The notes below the pieces were generated by a model. That model saw only the letters and a program-made list of their open reading frames with translations, was not told the origin of the DNA and did not search any database. Below are positions 45,857 to 54,657 of a DNA stretch of 64,000 nucleotides, in pieces; position 1 is the first letter of the stretch; each line of letters starts with the position of its first letter. A program made the position numbers and the translations under genes. Source of the stretch: CAVQGZ01 sp942491665 (lineage in GTDB: Bacteria > Actinomycetota > Actinomycetes > Jiangellales > Jiangellaceae); contig CALOBR010000001.1 in the NCBI GenBank assembly GCA_942491665.1, positions 593,121-657,120 on the forward strand, written 5' to 3'.

Positions 45857-47110
45857 ATGAACGAAGAAGACCCGAAACCCGGCGTCGTCATTGACGTGAC
45901 GCCGGACGATGACCAGGAACCCGCCCGGCAGGCGGCCGATGAGCCTGCAGAGCAACCGCCAGCCACACAGCCCAAGAAACCCCGTTCCGGCACCCTGCCA
46001 CTGGTACTGGCGCTACTGGCCCTGGTCGCGGTGGGTGTGGCCACGGTGTTCGGCTACCGCGTCTGGTCCGATCTGAACAATGACCTGGCCGCCATGAACG
46101 CCCGCATCGGCGACGCGGCGAGCGCGCAGAAGAAACTGCAGGCATCGCTCAGCACGGCGACCAGCGCACTCAAATCCCAGGAAGATACGCTCAGCGATCA
46201 GAAAGACGTGCTGGCGCAACAGCGCCAGGCCGTCGACGAGGCGCGCGACGCGTTCAAACAGCAAGAGCAGAAACTGGTCGACGAAAACCTGCGCCTTCAG
46301 GAACGCGAGGCCGAGCTGCGTGCCGCGGTTGCCGATGTCCATCGCCGCGTCGGGCGTTCGGGTACGCAATGGATCATCGCCGAGACCGAGTACCTGATGC
46401 GGATCGCCAATCACCGCCTGATCCTGGCCCGCGATACCGAGACCGCGCGGGTGGCCCTCGAACTGGCCGATCAGCGCCTGCGTGACACCAGGGATCCCGG
46501 CTGGGCCGGCGTGCGCGCCCAGGTCGCGCGCGACATTGCCAAGCTCAGCGCCTTCGAGTCGCCGGACAGCGCCGGTCTTGCAGCTCGCCTGTCGGCCATG
46601 GTCGAACAGATACCGCAGCTGAAGATCGCGCGTGCCACGATCGGCCCGGAGCGCACACTGCCCGAACGGGTCGCACGCGAGCCCGGCGAGCGCAGCTGGA
46701 ACACGCTGCTGGACGACCTGTGGTCCGGTTTCAAGGATTCAGTGCGCATCCGCGAACGCGACGAGCCTGTGCAGGCAATGCTCGCGCCCGAGAGCCAGTT
46801 CTTCCTGTACGAAAATCTCAAACTGCACCTCGAGGCAGCGCGCCTCGGCGTAGCCCGCAACGACCAGGCACTTGTGCATCAAAACCTGGGTACGGCGAGC
46901 GAATGGCTGGCCACCTACTTCGAGCAGGACGACGGCACAACGGCGGCAATCCGCCGGGGCATCGACGAGATACTCAAGGTCGACATCAACCCCGAGATGC
47001 CTGACATCAGCCAGTCACTGCGCGCCCTGCAGGTTCGCAAGAAACTGCTCGACGACGTGACACCGGGCGGCAGTCCGATCCCGGCCGAAGACGGGGTTGA
47101 AACAAAATGA
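45857..47110 (+). CDS. hemX: HemX family membrane protein
   Basis: A 417-residue inner-membrane protein. An acidic, proline-rich cytoplasmic N-terminus is followed by one span (LPLVLALLALVAVGVATVFG, about residues 47-66), a coiled coil of about 80 residues rich in Gln/Glu/Lys, and a C-terminal helical periplasmic domain with GTQWIIAETEYLMRIANHRL and RDEPVQAMLAPESQFFLYEN. It was once annotated as uroporphyrinogen III methyltransferase but lacks that fold. It probably acts as a scaffold for haem synthesis or transport. It overlaps hemY by four bases. Confidence 0.95.
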   Translation: MNEEDPKPGVVIDVTPDDDQEPARQAADEPAEQPPATQPKKPRSGTLPLVLALLALVAVGVATVFGYRVWSDLNNDLAAMNARIGDAASAQKKLQASLSTATSALKSQEDTLSDQKDVLAQQRQAVDEARDAFKQQEQKLVDENLRLQEREAELRAAVADVHRRVGRSGTQWIIAETEYLMRIANHRLILARDTETARVALELADQRLRDTRDPGWAGVRAQVARDIAKLSAFESPDSAGLAARLSAMVEQIPQLKIARATIGPERTLPERVAREPGERSWNTLLDDLWSGFKDSVRIRERDEPVQAMLAPESQFFLYENLKLHLEAARLGVARNDQALVHQNLGTASEWLATYFEQDDGTTAAIRRGIDEILKVDINPEMPDISQSLRALQVRKKLLDDVTPGGSPIPAEDGVETK

Positions 47111-48408
47111 CTGCGCTGTTGAAGATCTGGCTGTTCGTTCTCGCTGGCGCCGGCATCGGTGTCGTGCTCAGTCGTGATAGCGGCTACGTGCTGCTGTCGT
47201 TCGGCAATTACACGATCGAGACAAGCCTGGCGTTGCTGTTGATGTTTCTGGTGGCCGTGTTCGGTGCGCTGTATTTCGGCATTCGCGTGATCGTGCGTAC
47301 CCGGCACCTGCCGCAGAACGTGCGTGACTGGAAACAGCGACGCGGCTCACGCCTCGCCCAGCAGGCAATGACGCGCGGGCTGCTGGAGATGTCGGAGGGT
47401 AACTGGCGCGGCGCCGAGAAGCGCCTGGTGCGCTTTGCCGACCGTTCCGAGACGCCTTTGCTCAACTACCTGGCCGCGGCCCGTGCTGCGCAGTTGCAGG
47501 GCGCACATGATCGACGCGACGGCTACATCCGCCTGGCGCACGATGCGATGCCGTCGGCCGACGTCGCCGTCAGCCTGACCCAGGCCGAGCTGCAGCTGGC
47601 CGACCACCAGCTCGAACAGGCGCTGGCCACGCTCAAGCACCTGCGCAGCGTTGCGCCGAAGCATAATTACGTGCTGCGTCTGCTGCGACGTCTGTATGAA
47701 CAACTCGGCGACTGGGAACACCTGCGCGAACTGCTGCCCGAGCTTCGCCGGCGCAAGGTCGACGACGAGGAAGATCTCCAGCGTCTCGAGATACGCACCC
47801 ACCGAGCGCTGCTCGAACAGGCCTTCCTGGCCCAGGACGAACGCCGCCTGGGGATCGCCTGGGCGGACGTGCCGCGCAACCTGCGCGGCCATCCGCAGAT
47901 ACTCGGCGACTATGCCGGCTACCTGCAGGAGGCCGGGCAGGACCAGACCGCCGAAAAGCTGCTGCGCGAGGCACTGAAGAAGCAGTGGGATACCGGCCTG
48001 ATCGAGACCTATGGCCTGCTCGACAGTCCCGAGCCCGGCAAACAGCTGTCGACGATGGAGAAGTTCCTCGTCGACCACCCGGACGATCCGACCCTGCTGT
48101 TGACGCTCGGGCGCCTGAGCCTGCGGGCACAGCTGTGGGGCAAGGCGCGCGGTTACCTCGAGGCCTGCATCAGCCGCAACGGTCCGCCGCAGGCCTACCG
48201 CGAGCTCGGCCAGTTGCTCGAACGCATGCACGAATCGGAAAACGCCATCGAAGTCTATCGACGTGGTCTGTCAGGCACCGGCGGGCCCGATCCGGTACCC
48301 CTGCCGCATGAAATCGGCAAATCCAAGGCCAATCGTCCGATGCTCGACGAGCAGCCAGCGCAAACGCCCTCATCGGCGCTCAACGACGACGCTGAGCCTT
48401 CTACCTGA
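47107..48408 (+). CDS. hemY: HemY family TPR membrane protein
   Basis: A 433-residue inner-membrane protein of the proteobacterial HemY type (not protoporphyrinogen oxidase). Two N-terminal membrane spans (IWLFVLAGAGIGVVL and ETSLALLLMFLVAVFGALY) precede the linker VRTRHLPQNVRDWKQRRGSR and a TPR solenoid, for example RGLLEMSEGNWRGAEKRL and NYLAAARAAQLQGAHDRRD. It is encoded with hemX in all hemCDXY operons and has been linked to tetrapyrrole protein complexes. It is the last gene before the probable junction at about 48.5 kb. Confidence 0.95.
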   Translation: MTALLKIWLFVLAGAGIGVVLSRDSGYVLLSFGNYTIETSLALLLMFLVAVFGALYFGIRVIVRTRHLPQNVRDWKQRRGSRLAQQAMTRGLLEMSEGNWRGAEKRLVRFADRSETPLLNYLAAARAAQLQGAHDRRDGYIRLAHDAMPSADVAVSLTQAELQLADHQLEQALATLKHLRSVAPKHNYVLRLLRRLYEQLGDWEHLRELLPELRRRKVDDEEDLQRLEIRTHRALLEQAFLAQDERRLGIAWADVPRNLRGHPQILGDYAGYLQEAGQDQTAEKLLREALKKQWDTGLIETYGLLDSPEPGKQLSTMEKFLVDHPDDPTLLLTLGRLSLRAQLWGKARGYLEACISRNGPPQAYRELGQLLERMHESENAIEVYRRGLSGTGGPDPVPLPHEIGKSKANRPMLDEQPAQTPSSALNDDAEPST

Positions 48409-48554
48409 ACGCGGGCATACACGGCCCAGTCACGGCCCAGTTGGGCCGCCGCGGGAATTCTGATGCGCCATGGCTGGGTACGGTCGAGCAAGAATCACCG
48501 CCCCAGACAACAAGGCGCGTTGCGCAGGCACTCGGCGGCTCCCCGAATCCGTAT

Positions 48555-48922
48555 CGATTTGGCTGATCACCGGGCTCCCGCTGCTGATTGTCGCACCGCT
48601 GCTGGGGGTGCTGCTGGACCTGTCCGGAGCAGCAATATGGACACTGATTATCACCCTGGCACTGGGAACGCCGGTGCTTAGCATGATCGGAGCGATTGGC
48701 GTGGCCCTGACGGTCGGATTGCGCCGTAGTGGTATGATATTGTCCTTGCTGGTGCTGCCGCTGTATGTGCCGGTGCTGATTTTTGCCGCCAATGCGGTCG
48801 AAACCGCGAGCGCCGGATTACCGATAACGGCACACCTGTCCCTGCTCACCGCGCTGCTGGCGCTGTCCCTGAGCCTGTCGCCCGTGGCGACAGCCGCCGC
48901 CCTGAGAATCAGTTTGAGTTAA
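48555..48922 (+). pseudogene. ccmB: CcmB, C-terminal half only
   Basis: Haem exporter membrane subunit of the CcmABCD complex. Only about 120 C-terminal residues (of about 220) are present: WLITGLPLLIVAPLLGVLLD, GTPVLSMIGAIGVALTVGLR, LLVLPLYVPVLIFAANAVET and the end ATAAALRISLS. The first half and ccmA are absent, and the sequence upstream of about 48555 (48409-48554) matches nothing. No frameshifted N-terminal half was found in other frames. This is either a genuine 5' deletion or an assembly junction. A working system would need ccmA and full ccmB elsewhere. Confidence 0.82.
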
Positions 48923-48925
48923 TAT

Positions 48926-49664
48926 GTGCTAGTCTTCTTTCACCAAATGGCCTCACCCCGCTATTTTTACCGCCTGGCCGGCAAGATGGATCCCCTGGCT
49001 GGCCTTGATTGCACTGCTGATTCCTGCTGCGGCCTCTACCTACGGCCTGCTGGTGGCGCCGCCCGACTACCAGCAGGGCGAGAGCTACCGGATCATGTTC
49101 ATCCATGTGCCGGCCGCCTGGATGTCCATGTTTATCTATGTGGTCATGGCCGGCGCCGGCGCTAATCGGCCTGATCTGGCGCATCAAGCTGGCGGAGATC
49201 GTATCCATCAGCAGCGCGCCGATCGGCGCCTCGTTTACCTTCCTGGCACTGGTCACCGGTTCGATCTGGGGCAAGCCGATGTGGGGCACCTGGTGGGTCT
49301 GGGATGCCCGGCTGACGTCGGAGCTGATCCTGCTGTTCCTCTACCTGGGTGTGATAGCGCTTTACAACGCCGTGGATGACAAGCGTACCGCGGCCCGGGC
49401 CACCTCGATCCTGGCACTGGTTGGTGTGGTGAATATCCCCATCATCCATTATTCGGTCGAATGGTGGAACACCCTGCACCAGGGGCCGACGGTCACCAAG
49501 TTCGACAAACCTTCCATGGATATCAGCATGCTGATTCCGCTGTTGCTGATGGCTCTCGCCTTTAAACTTTATTATGCCGTTGTGGTCCTAATGCGCGCGC
49601 GTGCGAGGTACTGGAGCGCGAACGCAATACCCGCTGGGTACGGAACTGGTCGAGGGGGAAATGA
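48926..49664 (+). CDS. ccmC: Haem exporter/chaperone subunit CcmC, frameshifted
   Basis: Membrane protein that presents haem to CcmE. It starts at a GTG (VLVFFHQMASPRYFYRLAGK). Shifts near 48990 and 49165 and one near 49600 separate clean segments: AAASTYGLLVAPPDYQQGES, RIMFIHVPAAWMSMFIYVVM, and WGKPMWGTWWVWDARLTSEL, the tryptophan-rich WWD motif for haem. The histidines in FIHVPAAW and IIHYSVEWWNTLHQ are the expected axial ligands. The corrected C-terminus reads EVLERERNTRWVRNWSRGK and ends at 49664, overlapping ccmD by four bases. Confidence 0.93.
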
Positions 49665-49826
49665 AAATGAATGAATTCTTCGACATGGGCGGCTATGCTG
49701 TACGTGTGGACGTCTTATGGCTTGCCCTGGTCGTGCTGGTGGCCAACATCGTCGCGCCGATGAAACTGCAGCGTAAAAAAACAGTGACCGACATTGCCCG
49801 CGCGCGCCAGACGGGCCGAGGAATGA
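49661..49826 (+). CDS. ccmD: Small haem exporter subunit CcmD
   Basis: About 55 residues. MKMNEFFDMGGYAVRVDVLW is the usual CcmD start, followed by one membrane span (LALVVLVANIVAP) and a basic tail (MKLQRKKTVTDIARAR). One indel near 49810 would bring in the TGA at 49824, a normal CcmD length; otherwise the frame runs on into ccmE. CcmD helps release holo-CcmE from CcmABC. It overlaps ccmC (ATGA). Confidence 0.85.
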
Positions 49827-49832
49827 ACAACA

Positions 49833-50325
49833 ATGAATCCGAAACGAAAGAAACGTCTGTACCTGATCGTGCTGATGGTTGCGGGCATCGGTATTGCCGC
49901 CGGGTTTCGCCCTGAAGGCCTTCAACGAGAACCTGATGTTCTTCTACTCGCCCGTCCGAGGTAGCTCGCCGGCGAGGCGCCGGCCGGATCGCACCCGTTC
50001 CGCGTTGGCGGCCTGGTCACCGATGGCAGCGTCCAGCGCAAAGGCAGACGGCCTGACAGTCAGTTTCGACGTCACCGACAACGCCAAGACCGGTCACCGT
50101 GGAGTACACCGGCATACTGCCCGACCTGTTCCGCGAAGGACAAGGCATCATCGCCCACGGCAAACTCCGCGATGATGGCGTGTTCGTCGCTGACGAAGTA
50201 CTCGCCAAACACGACGAAAACTACATGCCGCCGGAAGTGGCTGCGACTCGCTCAAACTGAAGGCGCATGACGAAGGTGCAGCCCGGCAACGCAGCGCAGC
50301 AGGGCGGTGCACACATGATTCCTGA
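49833..50325 (+). CDS. ccmE: Cytochrome c maturation haem chaperone CcmE, frameshifted
   Basis: Periplasmic haem chaperone tethered by an N-terminal span. It starts MNPKRKKRLYLIVLMVAGIG. Shifts near 49905, 49970, 50090 and 50245 join GFALKAFNENLMFFYSP, PFRVGGLVTDGSVQRKADGL, SFDVTDNAKT, VTVEYTGILPDLFREGQGII and VFVADEVLAKHDENYMPPEV. The last contains the HxxxY motif with the histidine that binds haem covalently. The frame runs to 50325, and the last bases overlap the start of ccmF. Confidence 0.92.
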
Positions 50326-52351
50326 ACTCGGTCATTTCGCCCTGATCCTGGCCCTGTGCCTGGCGATCATCCAGGCGGTCGTGCCGCTGGTAGGGGCGCA
50401 TCACCTGAACCGCAACGCCGGCTGGATGGCACTGGCCCGACCGGCCGCCTGGGGACAGTTTGGTCTTTCTGGTGATCGCCTTTGGCTGTTCTGACCATGC
50501 CTTCCTGGTCAATGATTTTTCCGTGCTCTATGTCGCCCAGCACGGCAACACCCAGCTGCCGACATCTACAAGATCTCCGCGGTGTGGGGCGCCCACGAGG
50601 GCTCGCTGCTGCTGTGGGCGCTGATCCTCGGCGCCTGGACCGTGGCCGTCGCCCGTTCAGCCGCACCTGCCGCCCGCCGGAAGTGGTGGCGCGCGTGCTG
50701 TCGGTGATGGGCATGATCAGCATCGGCTTCCTGCTGTTCATGCTGCTGACCTCCAACCCGTTCGAGCGCCTGCTGCCGGCGGCCGCAGGAAGGCCGCGAC
50801 CTGAACCCGCTGCTGCAGGATCCGGGCATGGCCATTCACCCGCCCATGCTCTACATGGGCTATGTCGGCTTGTCCGTCGCCTTTGCGTTTGCTGTTGCCG
50901 CCATCATGGACGGCAAGCTGGATGCAGAACTGGGCACGCTGGTCGCGTCCCTGGACCATGATCGCCTGGGGCTTCCTGACCTGCGGCATCGCCCTTGGCA
51001 GCTGGTGGGCCTACTACGAACTGGGCTGGGGCGGCTGGTGGTTCTGGGATCCGGTTGAGAACGCTTCATTCATGCCCTGGCTGGTGGGCACGGCATTGAT
51101 ACACTCACTGGCCGTCACCGAAAAACGCGGCGCCTTCAAAGGCTGGACGGTGCTGCTGGCCTGTTGGCGTTCTCACTGAGCCTGCTGGGCACCTTCCTGG
51201 TGCGTTCCGGCGTACTGACCTCGGTGCATGCCTTTGCCACCGATCCGGCGCGCGGCCTGTTCATCCTGATCTTCCTGCTGCATCGTCATTGGCGGTTCCC
51301 TGGCGCTGTATGCGTGGCGTGCACCGAATATATCCCGTGGCGGCGGCTTCGACCTGCTGTCACGCGAAACCCTGCTGCTGGGTAACAACCTGCTGCTGGT
51401 GGTCATTACCGCCTTCATCCTGCTCGGCACGCTGGCGCCGCTGATCTACGACGCCTTTGGCTGGGGCAAAATCTCGGTTGGTTTCCCCTGGTTCACCTCC
51501 ATGTTCGTGACCTTCATGCCGCTTCCTGGTGATCCTCATGGGCATCGGGCCACTGGCACGCTGGAAACAAAGGATCCTGGCGACATCGCCCGGCAATCTG
51601 CGGATCGCGCTGCTGCTGAGTATCGCCGCCGGTATCTGGTGAGCACTGCCATCTGTTCCACGCACGGCAATATCCTGGGCCGGTCTCGCGGTCATGCTGT
51701 CGGCCTGGATCGTGGCATCAGCTGATTTCGGGCCTGCGGCAGCGAACTACCGCTATCGCAAGGGCATTGGCGGCTTTCTGCGCGACCTGGGTTCCGGTCG
51801 CGGGCAGCCGCAGTTACTACGGCATGGTGGCTGGCGCATCTCGGTGTGGCCTTATTCGTTATCGGGGTGACCTTCGTTACCCAGTTCGACATCGAGCAGG
51901 ATATCCGCATGTCGCCGGGACAAACGGCCGAACTCGGTGGTCACCCCTTCCGGTTCGATGGCGTGAAGTCGCTCGCAAGGGCCCCAACTACCGTGCACAC
52001 CGCGGCACCCGTCACGTCTATTCAAGGACGGTGAGGAAGGAAGTTGCGGTGCTGCAACCCGGAGAAACGAACCTACCCGGTCCAGACCAAGCCGATGACC
52101 GAAGCCGGCATCGATGCCCGGCTTTCACCCGCGATATCTATGTATCACTGGGTGAATCCCTTGGCGGTGGCGACTGGAGCCTGCGGCTGTATTACAAGCC
52201 GTTCGTGCGCTGGATCTGGCTGGGCGGCATCCTGATCGCCATTGGTGGCTTGCTGGCGGCATCGGACAAGCGCTACCGCATGCCCAGGGTGAGCAGCACG
52301 GCACGGCTGCAGGCCACCTCGAAGCGACTGGTCACGGAGGCCCGCTCCTGA
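50315..52351 (+). CDS. ccmF: Cytochrome c haem lyase subunit CcmF, heavily frameshifted
   Basis: Large membrane protein of the haem ligation complex CcmFGH, about 660 residues if corrected. Starting MIPELGHFALILALCLAIIQ it passes through about ten frame changes, yet the key parts are all present: FSVLYVAQHGNTQLP, KISAVWGAHEGSLLLWALIL, DPGMAIHPPMLYMGYVGLSV, YYELGWGGWWFWDPVENASF (WWD haem motif), SLLGTFLVRSGVLTSVHAFA, and RDIYVSLGESLGGGDWSLRL near the C-terminus. The parts between about 51500 and 52100 are the hardest to reconstruct. Its TGA overlaps the ccmG ATG (TGATG). Confidence 0.92.
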
Positions 52352-52890
52352 TGACACGCTACCTGCGTTACCTGGTGCCGCTCGCCATCTTTATCGTGCT
52401 GGTGGCGTTTCTTTACCGCGGCCTGAGCCTCGATCCGAAGCGGGTCCCCTCGCCGCTGGTCGGCAAACCGATGCCGGAATTTTCATTGCCGCGCCTGAAA
52501 GACCCGGCGGCCACACTCAGTAACAACGACCTCATGGGCAAGGTCTCCATCCTCAACATCTGGGCCACCTGGTGCGTCTCCTGCCGCGCGGAGCACGAGG
52601 TGCTACTGCTGCTGGCAAAGACCGGCAAGGTCGATATCTACGGCCTCAATTACAAGGATGAACGTGACAAGGCACAGCAGTGGCTGGCGCAACTCGGCGA
52701 TCCCTACATCGCCAATGCCTTTGATGCCGATGGCCGCGTGGGCATCGACTGGGGCGTGTATGGCGCACCGGAGACCTTCATTACCGACCGCCAGGGCATC
52801 ATCCGCCACAAGCATATCGGTCCGCTCACGGTCGATTCCCTGAACAATGAGATTTTGCCACTGATCGCGGAGCTGCAATCCACCCCATGA
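52351..52890 (+). CDS. ccmG: Thiol:disulfide interchange protein CcmG/DsbE
   Basis: Membrane-tethered periplasmic thioredoxin-like reductant that keeps the apocytochrome CxxCH motif reduced. It has 179 residues with an N-terminal anchor (YLVPLAIFIVLVAFLYRG), the CcmG insert motif GKPMPEFSLPRL, active site ATWCVSCRAEH, GLNYKDERDKAQQWL, and VYGAPETFITDRQG with the cis-proline. No frameshift. Overlaps ccmH by four bases. Confidence 0.96.
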   Translation: MTRYLRYLVPLAIFIVLVAFLYRGLSLDPKRVPSPLVGKPMPEFSLPRLKDPAATLSNNDLMGKVSILNIWATWCVSCRAEHEVLLLLAKTGKVDIYGLNYKDERDKAQQWLAQLGDPYIANAFDADGRVGIDWGVYGAPETFITDRQGIIRHKHIGPLTVDSLNNEILPLIAELQSTP

Positions 52891-53378
52891 TGAAAAGAAT
52901 CGTTTCCGTTATTGCACTGTGCCTGTTGCTCGGCACGGGCACAGCACAGGCCGGGGTCACACTTGAAGCGTTCAAGTTTGAGACCAAGGCAGAAGAACAA
53001 CACTTCAAGGACCTGATCGAGGAACTGCGCTGCCTCGTATGCCAGAACCAGTCGCTGGCCGACTCGGATGCCGAACTCGCCCATGACCTGCGCGCCGAGG
53101 TCTATGACATGATCCAGGCGGGCAACAGTGATGACGAGATCGTCGAGTTCCTGGTCGCTCGCTATGGTGACTTTGTGCTTTACAATCCACCGGTGAAGCC
53201 AGCCAACTACCTCATCTGGTTCGGCCCGTTCGTGCTGCTGCTGGTTGCCGGCTTCCTGCTGCTGCGCGCCATACGCCGCCAGAAACGTACCGCGGCCACT
53301 GATATTACGCCCGAGCAACGCGCCAGACTGGATGCCGCGCTGGGTAACACCCCGCCTCAACAGGACAAGCAACAATGA
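52887..53378 (+). CDS. ccmH: Cytochrome c-type biogenesis protein CcmH
   Basis: A 163-residue membrane-anchored thiol oxidoreductase with a signal peptide (MMKRIVSVIALCLLLGTGTAQA), the conserved EELRCLVCQNQSLADSDAEL motif holding the CxxC pair, the three-helix bundle, one C-terminal span (FGPFVLLLVAGFLLLRAI) and a short cytoplasmic tail. It is the short form, with the TPR part encoded separately by ccmI. Overlaps ccmI by four bases. Confidence 0.96.
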   Translation: MMKRIVSVIALCLLLGTGTAQAGVTLEAFKFETKAEEQHFKDLIEELRCLVCQNQSLADSDAELAHDLRAEVYDMIQAGNSDDEIVEFLVARYGDFVLYNPPVKPANYLIWFGPFVLLLVAGFLLLRAIRRQKRTAATDITPEQRARLDAALGNTPPQQDKQQ

Positions 53379-54652
53379 CCGTATTCTGGAGCCTGGCCGC
53401 CGTCATGATGATGGTGGCACTATTGTTTATATTGCCGCCGCTGCTGCGCAAGCGCGAGCTTTCCGCCGTTTCCCGTGACGAACTCAACATCGAGGTCATC
53501 AGGCAACAGCTTGCCGAACTCGACACCGACCTGGAAGTCGGCAAACTCGACAAGGCGCAGTATGGTGCGGCACGCGCCGATCTCGAGCAGGAACTGCTCT
53601 ACGACCTCGCCAGGACCGATCCTGCATCGCGGAAAGCACGCAGCGGGCGCTGGGCAACACTGCTGATTATCCCTGCCCTGCCACTGTGCGCGGTACTGCT
53701 CTACCAGCAACTGGGCTCCGTGGAACTGATCGAACGGCTGCAACAGGCACGGTCGTCGCAACCCCCTGCGGCACAGCAACAGGCACAATCGGCCGCCTCG
53801 ATCGATGAAATGGTTGCGCTGCTTGCCGAACGTCTGCAGCAGCAGCCTGACGACCTGAAAGGCTGGGTGATGCTGGCGCGCAGCTACACCATCCTGAAAC
53901 GCTACAGTGAGGCCGAGGCTGCCTATGCGAACGCCCTGCGTCTGGGCGGAGAAAACGCCAACCTGCTGGCCGATTATGCCGACGCCACCGTGATGGCCAA
54001 CAACGGCCGCTTCAACGACAAGGCCGGTGAACTGCTGACCCGGGTACTGGAACTCGACCCCGGCAACCTCAAGGGCCTGTGGCTTGCCGGGCACTGGAAG
54101 AACCAGTCCGGGGACTATGCCGCGGCACTCGACTACTGGCAGCAGGCCGCCGCGAAACTGCCGCCCGGCGGTGAAGATACCGCCGTGATCGCGGAGCAGA
54201 TCAGCAATGTGCAGGCAAAGCTCGGCATCACCGCCGCGCCCGCCGCCACCGTCGCCGCAGCCACGACCGATGCCGCCTCTCCCTCAGCCACAGACAGCGG
54301 CAGCGCTGCGGCACTGAGTGTCAGCGTCTCACTCGACCCGCAACTGGCCGCTGCGGCCGCGGCGGAAGACACCGTGTTCATCTTTGCGCGTGCCACGCAG
54401 GGCCCGCGCATGCCGCTGGCCATCGTCCGCAAGCAGGTAAAGGACCTGCCGGTCACGGTCACGCTGGATGACTCGATGGCCATGATGCCCGCCATGAAGC
54501 TGTCGAATTTCGAGCAGGTGGATATCGGTGCGCGCATTTCGAAATCCGGCAACGCCATGCCGGAGAGCGGTGACCTGCAAGGCATCGTCTCACCAATCGC
54601 GACACAGAGCAGCGAAACGATCCAGGTAACCATCAACAGCAATGTGCCGTAG
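53375..54652 (+). CDS. ccmI: Cytochrome c-type biogenesis protein CcmI (CycH)
   Basis: A 425-residue apocytochrome c chaperone. Two N-terminal membrane spans (WSLAAVMMMVALLFILPPLL and WATLLIIPALPLCAVLLYQQ) flank a leucine-zipper-like loop (IEVIRQQLAELDTDLEVGKL). The periplasmic part has TPRs (GWVMLARSYTILKRYSEAEA, NLLADYADATVMANNGRFND) and, after an Ala/Thr/Ser-rich linker, a C-terminal domain beginning LSVSVSLDPQLAAAAAAEDT. It is the last gene of the ccm operon. The next open frame starts five bases downstream but with a repeat hairpin in it. Confidence 0.95.
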   Translation: MTVFWSLAAVMMMVALLFILPPLLRKRELSAVSRDELNIEVIRQQLAELDTDLEVGKLDKAQYGAARADLEQELLYDLARTDPASRKARSGRWATLLIIPALPLCAVLLYQQLGSVELIERLQQARSSQPPAAQQQAQSAASIDEMVALLAERLQQQPDDLKGWVMLARSYTILKRYSEAEAAYANALRLGGENANLLADYADATVMANNGRFNDKAGELLTRVLELDPGNLKGLWLAGHWKNQSGDYAAALDYWQQAAAKLPPGGEDTAVIAEQISNVQAKLGITAAPAATVAAATTDAASPSATDSGSAAALSVSVSLDPQLAAAAAAEDTVFIFARATQGPRMPLAIVRKQVKDLPVTVTLDDSMAMMPAMKLSNFEQVDIGARISKSGNAMPESGDLQGIVSPIATQSSETIQVTINSNVP

Positions 54653-54657
54653 ACGGT

